In this document: piece after piece, positions 51,751-63,714 of the stretch
Position numbering within the stretch: position 1 is the stretch's first letter
Layout: every line of letters begins with the position of its first letter
DNA from: Megalopta genalis
Lineage: Eukaryota; Arthropoda; Insecta; Hymenoptera; Halictidae
Length of the DNA stretch: 64,000 nt
Direction: 5' to 3'
Assembly (NCBI RefSeq): GCF_051020955.1
Contig: NC_135019.1
Location: forward strand, 21,891,375-21,955,374
Program-made: the position numbers and the translations under genes
Notes under the pieces: generated by a model
What the model saw: the letters and a program-made list of their open reading frames with translations, nothing else
Databases searched by the model: none
Told to the model about the DNA's origin: nothing

Positions 51751-52348
51751 CGTGGCTATCTAACCTACTAACAGCGTTTTTCTTAAAGTTATCACTGTCA
51801 TGTGATAAAAAAAATCGGAAGTTTACGCACCGTGATTTGTTCATTGTTTCGAACGCGGCACGGAGCCCCCTTCTTCTGTCGAGCTCCGCGGTCAGAGCTC
51901 GTTGCGCTTTCGAGCGATCGACCACGTTGTAGTTCGTGCGCTTTCCTTTTATTCGTCAGTGTTTTTCGTTAATTACTCGTAAACAAAGCCGCAGATTGTA
52001 TTTTCGCTAAGGTAAAAATTATTTCAAATGATTTCAGCTACCCCCCATTTCCGTATTACGAGACATTTTTGAGACATCCCGTTTTTAGTCCAGATTCCAG
52101 CGAGAGCAGTTCTCTCTTAGAAGCCCTCGCGTTCCCCAACGTTACTAATTCTCGTTTCAAGCTTTGTTTTCAGTAGTGTGTACTCTTCTATATAATTTGA
52201 ATACATACTTATTTTTGCTATCACATCGAATTCTACATTTAATACTTTCAAAATTCCTAAATCCCAACCACGGTTAAGTAGAATTGTTGCACTAATAGAA
52301 TTGGATTACGCCTTCGTATATCCTGAATTCACCTAGAATGCTTGATAC
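51751..52348. other. No recognisable gene
   Basis: About 600 bp of flanking DNA. No open frame or repeat that I can name. Confidence 0.45.
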
Positions 52349-52612
52349 TGTTTCGAATTACTGCACTTCTCCCGCGTCGCGGCATTTTATTTACAATAAA
52401 GTACATAAACTATAATACAACTAAATTCAATTATGTTAGAGATCTTTGAATTAGATGGTGTTGATCGCTCGACGGTCCGATCCCGACTCTTCGATTGTCC
52501 GTTGATAACACACCTCCGTGGCAACCCCTCTCTTCTATTTTTCTTTAAGGAGTTGCTCACAACAGGGCAGTTTCATATTACAGCGATTTGATGTGGACAA
52601 GTCGCCGTAACA
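52349..52612 (-). repeat. Solo LTR of the W family
   Basis: 264 bp, TGTTTCGAATTAC to CGCCGTAACA, closely similar to 28659-28917. Flanked by the duplication ATAC (52345-52348 and 52613-52616). Orientation is the same as W. A solo LTR left by recombination. Confidence 0.9.
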
Positions 52613-52749
52613 ATACGAATGCATAATCGATTGACCGCTTATACTTCAGAAAACGTGTATATTGAACTCACCCAGAATGTTCTACATGTCACCGAAGTAG
52701 TTGAGGAAATATATTAAGTAGACGCACGCATGTTATAACATTGTATTAA

Positions 52750-53095
52750 TGCCTAAACGCGCCGGATGGAAATTCGAACTGAAAAAATTGACTCTGTCGT
52801 ATTTGCGAGGTCAGTGCGTCCCTTGGCATTGATACACCAAGAAAGACATCGAAATATTCAGCGGTATCACTACTGTCGATTCCGATACCGGCTACCTCGT
52901 ATATTACGATCTAGTTGCATAGATCATGGAATTTCGGCCTCCTTGCATCGCCCAGGAATCAATGTGGAGACCTCTGATTCCCATAGCTCTGAGGCCGCTA
53001 GTATTTTCAATCGCTCAAATCCCGGAAATCGTCCGAGACGAATTAGGTATTTCCACGCAAATCAACGATCAGCAACCGCAGTCCAGCAGCACTTA
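52750..53095 (+). pseudogene. Unrecognised degenerate reading frame
   Basis: Frame with GWKFELKKLTLSYLRGQCVP, a stop, DIEIFSGITTVDSDTGYLVY, another stop, then RPPCIAQESMWRPLIPIALR and ELGISTQIND, ending in a stop near 53093. Only two stops in about 115 codons and well-formed protein composition suggest a decayed gene. No family recognised. Confidence 0.35.
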
Positions 53096-53149
53096 AGCAG
53101 TTCGCGCCAGCCTCTCGCGAATAAGAAACAAGTCTGACATAGTCAACAT

Positions 53150-53415
53150 CGGTAAACGCAAAGTGTAAACCCTTCGCACGCATATCATTCATGATATAGA
53201 TCCGAGGAATCCTCGAACGTACGTGACGAGTATACGTAAAATTTTCGATTTACGTTTATATCTGCGGTAACCGCTTCGTTTGAGTATCGCATAAAAATTC
53301 TTCTTTTTTTCAACGAGCATCGAATTTCCCCCCTTTTGAGGATTTATCTAAAAAAAATACACTTCAGCTCCAAAGGTTTTAAAACAACGTAACTCGAACT
53401 GTCTTCCTTTCCACA
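53150..53415 (-). pseudogene. Possible Copia integrase C-terminal remnant
   Basis: Minus strand carries FKTFGAEVYFF and MRYSNEAVTADINVNRKFYV, resembling the region after the Copia integrase core. It would continue the Copia fragments at 54348-55040. Weak; several breaks. Confidence 0.35.
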
Positions 53416-53420
53416 ACTCG

Positions 53421-54347
53421 TGTTGCCACTGCCGCAGCCCAAAAAGACTATGGTAACCTTGACGCCATTTCAACTAGAATCCAATTCTTTCTTCCAGCGA
53501 TATCATTCTCTTGATGCATTTAATCTTAGACGACTGCTGTTCCGTTCTGTAGGACCTCCCGTAGGCCGCTTTCGCGAAAGTTTATGGCGTGGACCAGCGA
53601 GGATCACAAAGAGACGGAAACCTTTTTTCCATCTGCAGAACATCGGTGCAGGGTCTTCCGTCTCTTTAATGACCGCGACGCGTCGTAGGCACGAAAGGCC
53701 CGAAAAAACAACCCCGTCGTAAATTTGAGAATTTAACGGGTCTTGAGAAAGTTTAGTCCCAACCGTCGCGGGGACGATATCTCAGGCCCCAGGGGACCTC
53801 CCGACCACGCAACTACGCAACACCCCCCTCTCCTAGACAAGGCTCGTGTAGGACGATACGAGAGGGTGGTGACGAAAAGCTTAGAGGACACTGATTGGAA
53901 AATCGCAATCTTCGAGAAAAACCAATCAGTGCGTCCCGGCGTGGAGGTGGAGGTTCCTTCAGGGATCAAACGGGGGTGACCGATATAAAATAACGCGACC
54001 AGTCGGGGCGCGTACAGTAAAAACGCAGAAAAACATAGTCTAACGCAGTCAACCAGTCGGAGTCAAACAGTCAGAAGTCACAGTCGAAAACACTTACACG
54101 CGCTCTTTTTCTCGCCCGAGCTCTAGCTCTAACATACAGTACAATCGGACACTATCTCGAGTTCACGAGGCATTCCGTAGAATCCTCATCCGCTGCATTA
54201 CTTCGCTAACGAGCGAACGCAATCGCGGGTCGAAAAAGCTCGACTCGCTTCGCACACATTTTCCGCGACACATTCGAGTCCCTCGAGCCGGATAAGTGCG
54301 AAACAACTGCATTGTTCTACGAGAAAGCCATCAAACTTTCTGTTACA
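53421..54347. repeat. LTR-like insertion in Copia remnant
   Basis: A segment from TGTTGCCACTG to TTCTGTTACA that interrupts a Copia integrase on the minus strand right after its second catalytic block. It contains a TATA box on the plus strand (GATATAAAATAACGCG, about 53980) and no coding. It looks like an LTR, but no matching second LTR or target duplication is visible; the left boundary is uncertain. Confidence 0.4.
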
Positions 54348-55040
54348 ATATTCAGTTCCATTGTCAGACTGAAGAGCTTAAATTTTCATATCAGTTTGTC
54401 CCTCAACAGAATTTTTGTATATCTTAAATACAGTCAAAAGATTAGATTTCTTTAACAGAAATCTGATCTCGCACCAGCGGGTATAATTATCAATGAATGT
54501 AACAAAATCCACTGCTTTACTAAGTGACTCAAGTCGAAAAGATAGACATAGAACCTTGTGCACAATTTGAAGTTTTTGTGTTAACACTAGATTTACGGAG
54601 CACACAAAACGAGCTGTTTTATATCAATTTATGAAGGTAACAATAAAACATTTATTCTGATTTTTAACAAGTGTTATTGTAACATTTGCTGTAAGTAACA
54701 TATAAATTGTATAAGTAACTCACGAATGTATCTTCACGATATGAATAATCGTAAATTAAAAAATTAGTGACCCGTCATTTTGATGGGTTCTGTAAATCTA
54801 GTGTTAATGACTCTTCCCTTCTTGTAAACATCAAAGCAGTTAATTTTCCACGTAGACAAATTCCTTTCATGTAAGCGACACAACAGGTTATACCACAATT
54901 TTATGTTTAAGTCTTCACTTTGCTTTAATACTCCATTAACCTGTTCAACCTCTTCTTTAACAAAATACAGGTCGCCTTGTCTAGGTGTCTTAAATTTTAC
55001 TTTCTCATTCTTGCCAATTATAACTGTATTGTTTTAGTAA
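54348..55040 (-). pseudogene. Copia integrase remnant (split by a MITE)
   Basis: Pre-integrase zinc region at 55040-54810 (GDLYFVKEEVEQVNG, LWYNLLCRLHERNLSTWK), then after the MITE the integrase core (AVDFVTFIDNYTRWCEIRFL) and the second catalytic block LQSDNGTEY at about 54350. All on the minus strand; frameshifts and stops present. This is Ty1/Copia order. The RT part is not in the window. Confidence 0.8.
54581..54807. mobile_element. TTAA MITE (piggyBac-type) inside Copia
   Basis: Starts TTAACACTAGATTTACGGAG and ends with the complement of TTAACACTAGATTTACAGAA; the TTAA ends are the target duplication. 227 bp, AT-rich, non-coding. Removing it restores continuity of the Copia fragments. 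Confidence 0.75.
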
Positions 55041-55149
55041 CAACATTGAACTACATTGAACGCAATATAAACTTAATTACTATGAATTGTCGCAAAACGC
55101 ACAGTGTTGAATGAAGAAGTATTAAAATCTTTTTTGGTATAAGTCACTT

Positions 55150-56450
55150 TGCATGACGTTGGGATTCCCTATCGGTACAGCTCATTCTTCAACAGCGAGG
55201 AATGTTGGCTTCAGACGTTCGACCGAAATACGCTTCACAAGTGGATGCGAACCTGAATATGGCTGCAATGGGGAATGCTTCGTAACATTCCGTCGAACGA
55301 ACACATGGGTGCAGGTGTAAAGGTCCTTATAGACCCTGCTGCGAATGTGGTGTGCGATAGGCATCGGTCACAGTTTTTGCATGAGGAGGCGAAATTCCTC
55401 CAGGAATATGTGCGGATCGCTGTCTGGTTCCTCGTGGCTGAAGAACTCAGCAGGAACTGTGAGGGTGGTACCATACACCAGCTCAGCCGCAGAACACTTC
55501 AAGTCCTCCTTTAAGGCATGTGCGCTGGCCCAACGGCGCGATAGGCAACATGCTTATCCAGTCGTTCGACTCGTGGCACATGATAGCAGCCTTCAGTGAG
55601 CGATGCCATCGCTCGATTAAACTATTGGCCTCGGGGTGGTAGCCTACCGTCCGACAACGCTGTCCTCCGACCAGCTTGACAAATGCTTCAAAGAGTGCAG
55701 CCTCGAACTGATTACCTTGGCCCGTTGTGTTTGCCTTTGCAGCGCCGAAACGGCAATCCAATGTGGGAAGAACGCGTTCGCCACAGAATCCGCAGTGATG
55801 TTGACCAGAGAAACCGCCTCGGGCCAACGGGTGAATCGGTCGATCATGGTCAGCATTCATTCTCATCGCCAGTCACGTGACGCAAGTCAGTGGTGAATTC
55901 TGAAATGTAGGCCAAATGTCGAATTTGTCTCAGTGCCGACTGGTCCGACTTCTTGTTGAAAGCGAACACCAGCGGTTTGTGGCCTGTGAAAACAGAATTC
56001 TAGTCCTTCCAAGAAGTGGTGAAAGTGCTTGATAGCCTCATAATCAGTCAATAGCTCTCAGTCGTACGTGCAGTACCGCTGCTGCATAGGGACTAGTTTA
56101 CTTGAAAAGAAGCTCAATGGTTGTTTTGTTGACCTTTAATACTTCGTTGGAGAATTGCTCTAATAACGATGTTAGAGGCATCGGTCCGTAATGACAGTTC
56201 AACAGCAGGTTCCGGAAAGGATAAGACGACGCTGATGAGTGACTCTTGCCAATATATCGGATACCTCGCTCAGCGCGGAATTGGAGAGGCTCTGGAAGAT
56301 GTAGAAGTATTTGGTTTGGTCTGAAGAAATCCCAGCGATGGAGAACTGGGCCTCTAATTGGTAGAACGATAATTTTGGTTTGACAGATCAGAACGACGCA
56401 GTGAAGATACCGACACGCGCCAAATCCTGTTCGTTGAGCGATGCACTCGC
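55150..56450 (-). pseudogene. Gypsy remnant G3
   Basis: Minus-strand Gypsy in scrambled state. Gag start (LEAQFSIAGISSDQTKYFYI) near 56330 is joined by a deletion to RNase H pieces (YEAIKHFHHFLEGLEF, HLAYISEFTTDLRHVTGDEN). This is joined by another deletion to the integrase core (MLTMIDRFTRWPEAVSLVN, GYHPEANSLIERWHRSLKAA) and the C-terminal tail (HPLVKRISVERLKPTFLAVE). Many frameshifts. No LTRs recognised. Confidence 0.8.
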
Positions 56451-56754
56451 GGTATTGCTTGGTAGACTTGCGCTCGAGTCGACGAGGCTATTTTCTCCAA
56501 AATGATGGTCCTGGCGCAGATCTCGAGGACACACGCTTACCTCGATTTAGGATTGAGTTTCTCTCTTGACCAGCAGGTCATCCCAATGGTCCACTGGACA
56601 CCACAAACTTCCCAATTGTGCCAACGTCTTGTTGGTACGACGACGTAGTAGGGCGAGGCCGTTGCCGTCACGATCGAACTCATTTCAACAACAAATCATC
56701 AACATTTTCGTTCAACACTTCCCCCTCAATCAAAAATGGCTCAATAAGTCTCTG

Positions 56755-57290
56755 GTCTAGCTAAAAAGAAAATTTTTTTTTTAGAAATTCGATTTTATTC
56801 GTCAACATACTTTCCTTCAAGAATGATACATTCATTCCAACGCTTCTCTAACTTTTCGATGCCCTTTTTGCAAATCGATTTGTCTTTGCTCTCAAAATAG
56901 GCTTCAGTTTCGGCAATCACTTCTTAATTTGAGCTAAATTTCTTTCCCTGAAGCATCTTTCTGATGTCTGCAAAAAGCCAATAGTCACTGGGAAGCAATT
57001 CGAAACGTAATTCATTCAATTTGACCATCGTTTTCATCAACTTGTGACACGGCATATTGTCTTGGTGAGTAATAGTTAATTTCCCTGGTGCGGAGTCTCC
57101 ATAATTCTTATTAAACCACTGTTTGGCTTCAACACTATTTTTCCCAATCCAAAAACAATGTTTAATTAAGACACGAAATTCTTTTTTATCTATTGTTTTG
57201 AAAATTACAAAATTGGGATCACTAAAATCTCTATAACCTGTAAACTATTTATCAGAATGTTATGAAATTTTGACATATATCCTTTGAAAA
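56755..57290 (-). pseudogene. Mariner M3, internally deleted
   Basis: The minus strand starts near 57195 with KKEFRVLIKHCFWIGKNSVE and AKQWFNKNYGDSAPGKLTI (N-terminal helix-turn-helix). It jumps straight to the catalytic region HQDNMPCHKLMKTMVKLN and SDYWLFADIRKMLQGKKFSS, and ends GKYVDE near 56800. The middle third is deleted. The PD of the usual PDLAPSD motif is missing. Confidence 0.8.
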
Positions 57291-57299
57291 ATGCTACTT

Positions 57300-58720
57300 T
57301 TTTGGCGGAGAAGAATGCATTACGCACGCAGCCCCAGACATGTTGAGTGGGCGGATGTGTGGAACTCCCTGGGTGGAAGGTGCAAATACAGGTACACCGA
57401 CTAAACCACTCCTCGGGCATCAGACCTTGTACTCCTTAATTCCCTTCCCGGTGTCCCCTCTCAGGATACTTGCGCGGAGGAGTGAGCTTCACTCATGAGT
57501 GTCTACAGCCGTTTAACGAAGGCCACGGTTAGCCTATAGCCCCTATCTAGCACGTCCAGGAAGGCGTCCGCGCTCCGCGGCCTGACCTTGTTCCCCGCGA
57601 CTGAGGGTCTTTACGAGAGATAACAGTTTTGGCGCGTGTTTTAACGAGATCTCTTTTCCCTTTGTTTCACAGCAACGAGACGACACTATTAATGCTGATA
57701 GGGTCGACATTCGCCTCAAGCGTCACCCTCTGCGCCGCGAAACCCTCGCATCGCACCACAGCATGGTCGGGGTCATCAGGGCTCAGCCCACACACCAGAC
57801 AGGCCGTATCGGGCCTTTTATCTATCCTGCACACGAACTCGGAAAAATACCGTGCCTCGTGAGTAGCTGAGTCATGTAAAAATCGAGGACTTTCGGACCC
57901 CACCTGACCCAGTCGCCTCTTTCAGGGATCAGGCGATAGGTTCAGCGACCATAATTTTCGGTTTTCCATTGAGCCTGCCACATAGCTCCAGTGGCAAGCT
58001 ACTCTTCTCTTTTCACAGACTCAGCCTGAAGCCGGTAGTCCGCCGAGCCCCGGTCCAGAGCCGACAGCCGAAGAAGGATTCTTCGTCCTTTCTCCGAGTA
58101 CCAGCACCAGGGGATATGCCAGCCAGTACGCAAACAACACTGAAGGATGCGATGCGATACGCCCTCACCACGCGGGCAAGGATAGTCCTTCACACCGTGT
58201 TGATGAGGCGATCATTGCCCACCCTCGACGCCGCGTGGGCTCAGACGGGGGTCGCGTACAGGATAACGACCACCCTGTAGTAGAGTAGCCGAGACCAATA
58301 TCCCCCACCTCCAGTATTCTGAAGCATCCTAGCCAGCATGCCCGCAGCACTGCCGGACATGCGCGCCAAACATCTGATTTCCCTCGGGCATATAGTCCGA
58401 GGTTGCGAACCGAGAATCCGCAACGCAGGCCGGCCGCTTCCATGAGTGGCCGCAGAGCGTCGGTCGCCTTCCTTTTTGTCATATGAATATACTCTATATT
58501 TTCTTCGACCAGGGACAACCCATTAAAAGTGAACCAGTCCCTGGCCTTTTCAACCGCTTCAACAATACTTAGTATGTTATTGGCATAACCTATAACGTTG
58601 CACTCCTTCGGGAGTGCCAACTTCAGTAAACCGTCATATCGCACGTTCCACAGTAAAAGTCCCAGGACAGAGCCTTGAGAGACCCCAACGTACACTCGGA
58701 AACGTACCATTCCTGCCTGT
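57300..58720 (-). pseudogene. R1-clade LINE remnant
   Basis: Non-LTR retrotransposon on the minus strand. RT palm (VGVSQGSVLGLLLWNVRYDG, then VIGYANNILSIVEAVEKARD) where the active site reads YANN instead of YADD, so two catalytic Asp codons are changed. A deletion leads to the C-terminal zinc finger ACLVCGLSPDDPDHAVVRC near 57780. The 3' tail contains GAGTGGTTTAGTCGG near 57405, of the type found at R1-like 3' ends. The upstream endonuclease is absent. Confidence 0.75.
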
Positions 58721-58725
58721 ATACA

Positions 58726-59725
58726 GGGTGTTCCACAATTACTTTAACAGCCGAAAATGAGGGATAGCTGAGGTCATTTGAAGTATCTTTTTCCTTTGCG
58801 AAAATGCAATCCGTGGCTTACGAGTTATTAACGAAAAACACTGGCCAATGAGAGGTGACGGCGCGAAGTTCGAGAGCTTGCAGCACGAGGCTTTGACAGA
58901 AGATAGGCATTCGAAGTATTGAACAAGTCACGAAGCGTGAACTTTCTGGATATCTTTTTACTACGTAAAAGTGATAATTTTAAGAAAAACGCTATTTATC
59001 CTTATTTCAGAATATCTGAAGAATATTTACTAATTTTTCGAATCCGAAATAATAAGTAATTTAACCGTGACGGCCGTTTAATATTCTAGTGTGCACGACA
59101 CCTCGTGTGTAACATATGAATTTTTTAAGCAAGATGTACAGTGTAAATTAAGAAAGTACGTAAATAATATTTTAATTTAAATAATTCCGTGTCCGAACAC
59201 AGTTCAACAAATAATAAGAAACTCACCCATTTAATTGTAAATCCACTTCATGCACGGAAATGTGTGCAGGAGGATAGTGCATTGACCTCTTACAATGTAT
59301 GATGAACTGAACAGCTGATCTGTATCCGACGACGACGACCAGAAGGATGTCTCCGGGCAGGCAATTACAACGTTTACTTTCACTGCATTATCACTAAACA
59401 CTGATCACTTACCAATAATATTTATGGACGAATTTTCTTGGGTTAATATGTATAGCCCTGGAATGCGGTACGTACGTGTCGTTAACGGTGAGAACTTCGA
59501 ACGCGTCGTATAAAATAATCGGCTCTTTCCAGAGCCATACATATTAACCCAAGAAAGTTCGTCCATAAATATTATTGATAAGTGACATCCTTCTGTTCGT
59601 CGCTGTCGAATACAGATCAGCTGTGCAATTCATCATACATTGTAAGAGGTCAATGCACTATCCTCCTGCACACCTCAGCTACCCCTCATTTTCGGCTGTT
59701 AAAATAATTTTGGAACAACCTGTAA
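58726..59725. mobile_element. Foldback element with nested inverted repeats
   Basis: Outer arms of about 50 bp (CAGGGTGTTCCACAATTACT at 58729 and its complement near 59724). Inner arms cover roughly 59262-59450 and 59530-59672 and include TGCAGGAGGATAGTGCATTG and CTTGGGTTAATATGTA. The left arm has an extra 480-bp segment not present on the right. No coding frame. Confidence 0.7.
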
Positions 59726-60115
59726 AATATCACCGCTCAGTGATCTTGAAGGACAACGATTTCTTATACTATTAGCAGTGTTTATAGCCTCTGTCCAAAA
59801 CGATGGAGGCATGTCTGATTCCAGTGATAAACATGTTGATGTTCGATGTTCTGTTCTTACGTTCTGCAACACCATTTTGCTACGGCAAATATGCAACAGC
59901 TGTCTGCTTTTTTATGCCGCTCTTTGCCAAATAATTGTCGAATTCATTGTCGCTAATTCGGTAGCGTTATCGGTTTGAATAAATTTAATTTTCCTTTCCA
60001 GAAAATATTCTGCCATTGCTTTAAAATTCTTAAACACAAAAAAACTTCATTTTTATTACGCTGAAATTTTACCTCGCACTGCCGTGTGCTGTTGTCAATG
60101 AAGGTTGCGAAATAT
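59720..60115 (-). pseudogene. Second Copia integrase remnant
   Basis: Minus strand: core start (KYFATFIDNSTRQCEVKFQR) near 60100 and, after frameshifts, the end of the integrase (LESDMPPSFWTEAINTANSI) near 59800. Similar to the fragment at 54348. It abuts the foldback element. Confidence 0.75.
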
Positions 60116-61452
60116 TTTGAATCTCCATGAGAAGTATACAAGAAGAGTACCGCAGATGAAAATTGCGCAGAAATTATTGCATATAATAATACAGAAAGAC
60201 GACCGCGTAAGAAAATATTACCAAGAAATTGTCGCGTAGAAATATTTACAACATAGGTTTTACTTAGAGAACGCGTAAACCGGACGCGGACGGAAAAACC
60301 GCGTATAACACATGTACGAAACGCGGACGAACAGAAATCAGAATCTGCGCGTTTCGAACGTAACGCGAACCGGAGGAAAAAGCGCGTGGAGAGCGCGAGG
60401 AAAAGACGGAGCGCGACAAAGATGCACGACAGAAATATCGGACTGAAAAGGACAGCGAAACCACGCGTCAAAGATGGAATCGCTGATTCGTCAGATCGAG
60501 ATAGAGAACTCACGAGAACTAGTGATTTTCCAACTATCTGGCACTGGGTCCTCTCTCGTTCCTGTAATTACACTGGAAGATGAGAGCACATTCTTTAGTC
60601 CTTCTTTGTTTAAATGTTGACTTAATTTCTCATATTATTAATTTAATTTTAAATTCCACCAGGGTTAATACTAAATAATAGATACTGTTGCGAGAGCACC
60701 AATCAGCGGCAAGCACGCCGTGACAGCGCGGACACTCTCTATGGTCCGTGCTCTGTTATCAAGATTACAAGCGCGACACTATTCGGCAACGTTTTGTGCG
60801 AGCTCAGCTAGCAAGGTCCTTCTTGCGTGACTAGGCACCTAAAGGGGTCTGGTGCCCTTTCCGGGTCCCAGACCTTTCTGGTTCCGCGCCAGCTTCAGAT
60901 CTCATGACACGAGCGAGTTGCCCGAGAGGCGAACAAGATCTTCGTCGCTTCTCCAGTCTATCCGAGTGACTCATTTGCAAGAAAAACATAAGCGAGTGAA
61001 CGACGTGACTAAACCACTCCACGTGGTCAATCGAGATTGCCGCTTCAAATCTAGATCGCCCCGTCCGCCAGATTCTTCTGGAGGGAGCTAGTTGGCAATG
61101 TTAGTCCCGGGTCCTTTCGGGGTGGAACGCCGTAGTCTCTGACGTCGGAGTGTGCGTGGATTCGCACCGAGAACTTTCCCATCAGCTAGGACCTTTTGGT
61201 AGCGAGTTTCGCCGACGTCCCGACTCAGGGTACTGCCTAGGCGGCCCGTCGGGGTAAATGGCGCGGAGAAGGAGCGGAAATGAAAGGCGATTAGCCATTA
61301 ACGTACAACAACGCGTTCGTTTCCGTACGAATATTATAGCGCAGCGAGGCCGAGACAGCGGCTCTCACGACTTCACGTTACCAGCACACGCCGCGCAAAA
61401 GGGAGGTTGGTGGGACTATAGGCAGTCCTTTCACTGGAAAAGCGTTTTGTTA
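60116..61452. other. No recognisable gene; possible LTR
   Basis: An Arg/Lys-rich frame near 60140-60570 has no recognisable motif. From 60687 (TGTTGCGAGAGCACC) the DNA becomes GC-rich with CCTTTCCGGGTCCCAG and CGGGTCCTTTCGGGGTG; this could be an LTR or leader of a Copia element, but I find no partner. Confidence 0.3.
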
Positions 61453-62175
61453 TACAGGGTGGGGCATCTTAAACAGGTCACCTGAATAACTCGCTTGTTT
61501 TTGAAGATAGGAGAAAATGCATTAGACCAAACTTACTTGATATCGGGGGGGCTCATAATCTGGTGTTACCAATTTTTCTGTAGGTGGACGCGTCAAGGAG
61601 ATATGAACGTCAGTTCTGTTTTTTTAAATGAAAGAGTAAGTTTTTTTACTTACATTCTGATAGAGTGTTTCGAGGCGAATACAATGAACTATTATGAAGG
61701 TCATTCAAGGTCACAACTGGAACGCGAAAGTGGGATCAGTCGACGAAGTATTTTACGAATATTACACATTAACAAATTTCACCCGTTCCACATATAACTT
61801 CATCAACAATTAACTAAAAATGATTATACATAACGTTTACAATTTTGTGTATGGGGCTTACGAAAACTATAAGACGATGAAATGTTCTTGAGTAAAATGT
61901 TATTTACCGATGAGGCCACATGTACAAACCATGGAGCAGTTAACCTTCAGTAGATAATCCACAATGGTTGAGAGAAGTCGACAAACAGAGACTTTGGTCT
62001 GTAAACGTCTGGTCCGGGCTTCTTCATAATAAAATAATTGGTCCATAGTTTATTGATGGCACGCTAAATAGTAGTAAGTACCTCAGAATCTTAGAAGACG
62101 TTTTGCCAGAATTATTAGAAGACACTTCACTGGACATACGACAATCCATGTGGTTCCAGCAAGACGACATTAATT
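61453..62175 (+). pseudogene. IS630/Tc1-mariner superfamily transposase remnant
   Basis: Begins with a terminus-like ATACAGGGTGGGGCATC. The plus strand is readable in pieces: ESGISRRSILRILHINKFHP near 61735, FLSKMLFTDEATCTNHGAVN near 61900 (first catalytic Asp) and MWFQQDD near 62155 (second). It is cut off there. Many stops. Typical of a common arthropod family; the exact group is not determined. Confidence 0.65.
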
Positions 62176-62284
62176 ATTACTAGACCTGATAATTCCTTTT
62201 TTTCCCAACAGAGGACCTATTTTTTCACAGCCAGCTTCACACTTAAGCCGCATAATCATTATATATTTTGACAGCTGATACAGT

Positions 62285-63453
62285 AAGGCTTGTTTGTTAC
62301 AAATTTTGTTTGATTCTTTACAATAGTTTTTGTTTCGTGCCCTATCACAGATGGAAAATCGAAAGCAGCATATTCGACATATATTACTCTTTTACTATCG
62401 AAAAGGTAATAATGCAGTTCAAGCAAGGCAAAAATTATGTGATGTGTATGGAGAAGATGTATTGACCGAACGACAATGCCAAAATTGGTTTGCAAAATTT
62501 TGTTCCGGCAATTTCCACGTTGAAGATGCACCACATTCTGGAAGGCCCGTTGAAGCCGATGAAGACAAAATAAAGGCATTGATAGATGCAAACCGCCGAA
62601 TAACAACTCGTGAGATTGCTGAGAGGTTAAATTTATCGAATTCGACCGTTCATGATCACGTGAAACGTCTTGGCTTAATTTCAAAACTTGACATATGGGT
62701 TCCACGTGTTCTTACAGAACGAAATTTGCTTCGTCGCATTAACGATTTGCTTCTCAAACGTCAAGAAAATGATCTATTTTTGAAGCGAATCATTACTGGC
62801 GACGAGAAATGGGTTGCTTACAAAAATATTAAGCGCAAGAGATCATAGAGTAAAAAGATGAACCAGCTCAAACCATTTCAAAGGCCGATATTCACCAAAA
62901 AAAGGTTATGCCATCTGTTTGGTGGGATTTTAAGGGGATCGTTTTCTTTTTTTGAGCTTCTACCGGAGAATACCACGATTAATTCTGAAGTGTATTGTGA
63001 TCAACTGGACAAATTGAATGATTCACTCAAATAGAAAAGGCCAGAATTGATCAATAGAAAAGGTATAGTGTTCCATCACGATAATACGAGACCTCATACA
63101 AGTTTGGTAACTTGCCAAAAGCTTTTACAGCTTGAATTGGATGTACTACCACATCCACCATATTCTCAAGATTTGGCACCTTCGGACTATTACTTGTTCC
63201 GGTCTCTGCAAAATTTTTTGGACGGGAGAACTTCACTTCAAATCAGGACGTCAAATATCACTTGGACCAGTTTTTTCGCCAGCAAAGATCAGAAGTTTTA
63301 TGAGCGTGGAATCAATCTCCTGCCCGAAAGATGGCAAAAGGTATTGCACCAAAATGGAGAATATATAATTTCATAAAATGTTTATACACTCTAAAAAAAT
63401 CGTGTTTCATTTTCACCAAAAAAAAAACGAAATGACTTTCCGAACAGTCCAAT
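62285..63453 (+). pseudogene. Mariner M4, recent but dead
   Basis: The transposase starts at the ATG at 62351 (MENRKQHIRHILLFYYRKGN), with the WF motif in RQCQNWFAKFCSGNF, helix-turn-helix ITTREIAERLNLSNSTVHDH, first catalytic region IITGDEKWVAYKN, a TAG at 62846 and frameshifts near 62870 and 62945. It then continues VFHHDNTRPHTSLV and SQDLAPSDYYLFRSLQNF (D,D34D) to the end YIIS at 63374. The right end TGACTTTCCGAACAGTCCAA is a mariner terminus; the matching left terminus is not found. Confidence 0.9.
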
Positions 63454-63661
63454 ATTAGGTTAGTGTATATGAAATATTGGATTTTCTTTACATGTGAACA
63501 TTTGCCTCCCTATTTTTGTTATGCTTTTATTTTTGGCATAACCTCGTTTATAGTCGTACTGTCCACTGCCAGAGTCACACTCCAACAAAGAAGATTTTCT
63601 CAAAAGGGTTCCATTTTGTTATTTGTTTTGAATTTTGTAAAGATATGAATTTAATCGATAT

Positions 63662-63663
<2 letters not shown>

Positions 63664-63707
<44 letters not shown>
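63664..63707. repeat. (GT)n microsatellite
   Basis: An uninterrupted run of 22 GT units. Confidence 0.97.
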
Positions 63708-63710
<3 letters not shown>

Positions 63711-63714
63711 TTCT

